Positions 21,617-22,132 of a stretch of 22,132 nt of DNA are shown here, one piece after another. The notes beneath the pieces are model-generated. The model searched no databases and was not told the origin of the DNA. It saw only the letters and a program-made list of their open reading frames with translations. Source of the DNA: Coriobacteriia bacterium (lineage in GTDB: Bacteria; Actinomycetota; Coriobacteriia; Anaerosomatales; JAENZW01); the NCBI GenBank assembly GCA_029858605.1, contig JAOUET010000009.1, positions 1 to 22,132 on the forward strand, in the 5' to 3' direction. A program made the position numbers and the translations under genes. Every line of letters begins with the position of its first letter. Position 1 is the stretch's first letter.

Positions 21617-22132
21617 GTGTCCAAGCGAATTCACTACATCGATTGGCTGCGCGTGCTCGCGGTGCTGCTCTTGTTCCCGTTCCATACGTGGCGGGTATTC
21701 GACGTGGAAGCCTTCTACGTCAAAGGCGCCGAGTCCGTGCCCCTGACGTACGTGCTCGGCTTCATCAGCGCGTGGCACATGCAGTTGCTCTTCGTCCTCG
21801 CCGGCGCGTCGACATACTTCGCGCTCGGCAAACGCTCGGGAGCCCAGTATCTCGGTGAGCGAGTCAAGCGGCTGCTGGTACCCTTCCTGTTCGGCTGGCT
21901 CGTGCTCGTCACGCCGCAGACCTGGATCGGCGCGAAGCTCAACGCCGGATACACGGATTCGCTTTGGAGCTATGTGGCCAACGGCGACTTCCTGGTGCTC
22001 AACGTCCGTGAGGGCGGTGACTACTGGGGCGGCTTCGGACTGGGCCATTTGTGGTTCATCTTGTTCCTTTTGGTGCTTTCACTGGTTGCGCTGCCGCTGT
22101 TTCTCTGGGGACGGGGCGAGAAGGGGTCGGCG
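21617..22132 (+). CDS. Acyltransferase family 3 membrane protein, N-terminal part (3' end outside window)
   Basis: An open frame of 172 codons runs off the window end. It starts at a GTG with GAGGAGGGG upstream: VSKRIHYIDWLRVLAVLLLFPFHTWRVFD is the typical first helix of the acyltransferase-3 family, with the R-x-x-xxDWLR motif and the His at the helix end. Further helices follow (FISAWHMQLLFVLAGAS, LLVPFLFGWLVLVTP, GLGHLWFILFLLVLSLVALPLFLW); RVKRLLVPF and GHLWFIL match family blocks. Such proteins transfer acyl groups to sugars, glucans or cell-wall polymers at the membrane. The acceptor is unknown. The 160-base gap before it shows no gene; TACACT at 21590-21595 might be a -10 box. Confidence 0.85.
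   Translation, partial: MSKRIHYIDWLRVLAVLLLFPFHTWRVFDVEAFYVKGAESVPLTYVLGFISAWHMQLLFVLAGASTYFALGKRSGAQYLGERVKRLLVPFLFGWLVLVTPQTWIGAKLNAGYTDSLWSYVANGDFLVLNVREGGDYWGGFGLGHLWFILFLLVLSLVALPLFLWGRGEKGSA

Noticed and set aside
1..22132. tRNA, rRNA, CRISPR arrays, insertion sequences or prophage genes
   Set aside because: I looked for repeats with regular spacing, transposase or integrase motifs and tRNA-like folds and saw none.

Overview
The window is a 22 kb, GC-rich chromosomal segment with tightly packed genes and mostly ATG/GTG starts behind clear GGAGG-type ribosome binding sites. Two proteins have lipoboxes, one is an octahaem c-type cytochrome, the PEP carboxylase is of the archaeal type, and there is an AbrB-type protein of the HgcAB-associated kind next to arsM. 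Together these suggest an anaerobic, high-GC Gram-positive bacterium, plausibly an actinobacterium of the Coriobacteriia. That placement is inferred from gene content and was not tested by phylogeny.

Layout. Positions 1-921 hold the 3' end of a spermidine-synthase-like gene. Positions 965-1409 hold a scar in which a headless histidine kinase ATPase domain (minus) and a headless receiver domain (plus) meet at about 1.24 kb. A flavodoxin and an archaeal-type PEP carboxylase follow as a plus-strand pair (1640-3621). From 3731 to 10573 everything is on the minus strand. Read in the direction of transcription it runs purB, a membrane-anchored protein, a PAAR-domain lipoprotein, a Tat-type lipoprotein nitroreductase (SagB-like), hisF, a DHA2-type MFS exporter and an M50-like membrane protein with HEFGH.

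An octahaem cytochrome c (10752-11885) is transcribed towards a stand-alone cyclic-nucleotide-binding protein (11899-12327, minus). From 12601 to 19111 a plus-strand efflux and signalling block contains a MacB/FtsX-type permease with its LolD/MacB-type ATPase, closed by a strong hairpin. A VanR/OmpR-type regulator and a short one-membrane-span kinase follow, coupled by TGATG. Then come a polytopic membrane protein, an ABC ATPase with unusual signature and H-loop residues, and an ABC-2-type permease, each overlapping the next. The second part resembles the two-component/ABC arrangement used in peptide-antibiotic or envelope-stress responses.

The right end holds a GyrI-like small-molecule-binding protein, a decayed region (19677-20081: a frameshifted unknown gene abutting the tail of a PEP-utilising enzyme), and a regulatory intergenic region of about 250 bp. 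That region has four copies of ATTCTGAYT arranged over two divergent promoters, plus two perfect inverted repeats. Rightward it drives a cysteine-rich AbrB-type protein and an arsenite S-adenosylmethionine methyltransferase (arsM). The window ends inside an acyltransferase-3 family membrane protein.

The most promising candidate for something new is the arsM locus. A Cys-rich AbrB/SpoVT-type protein replaces the usual ArsR, and the operator-like repeats are shared with a divergent, now broken gene. Next in interest are the Tat lipoprotein nitroreductase, the PAAR lipoprotein, and the ABC ATPase lacking canonical LSGGQ and H-loop residues.
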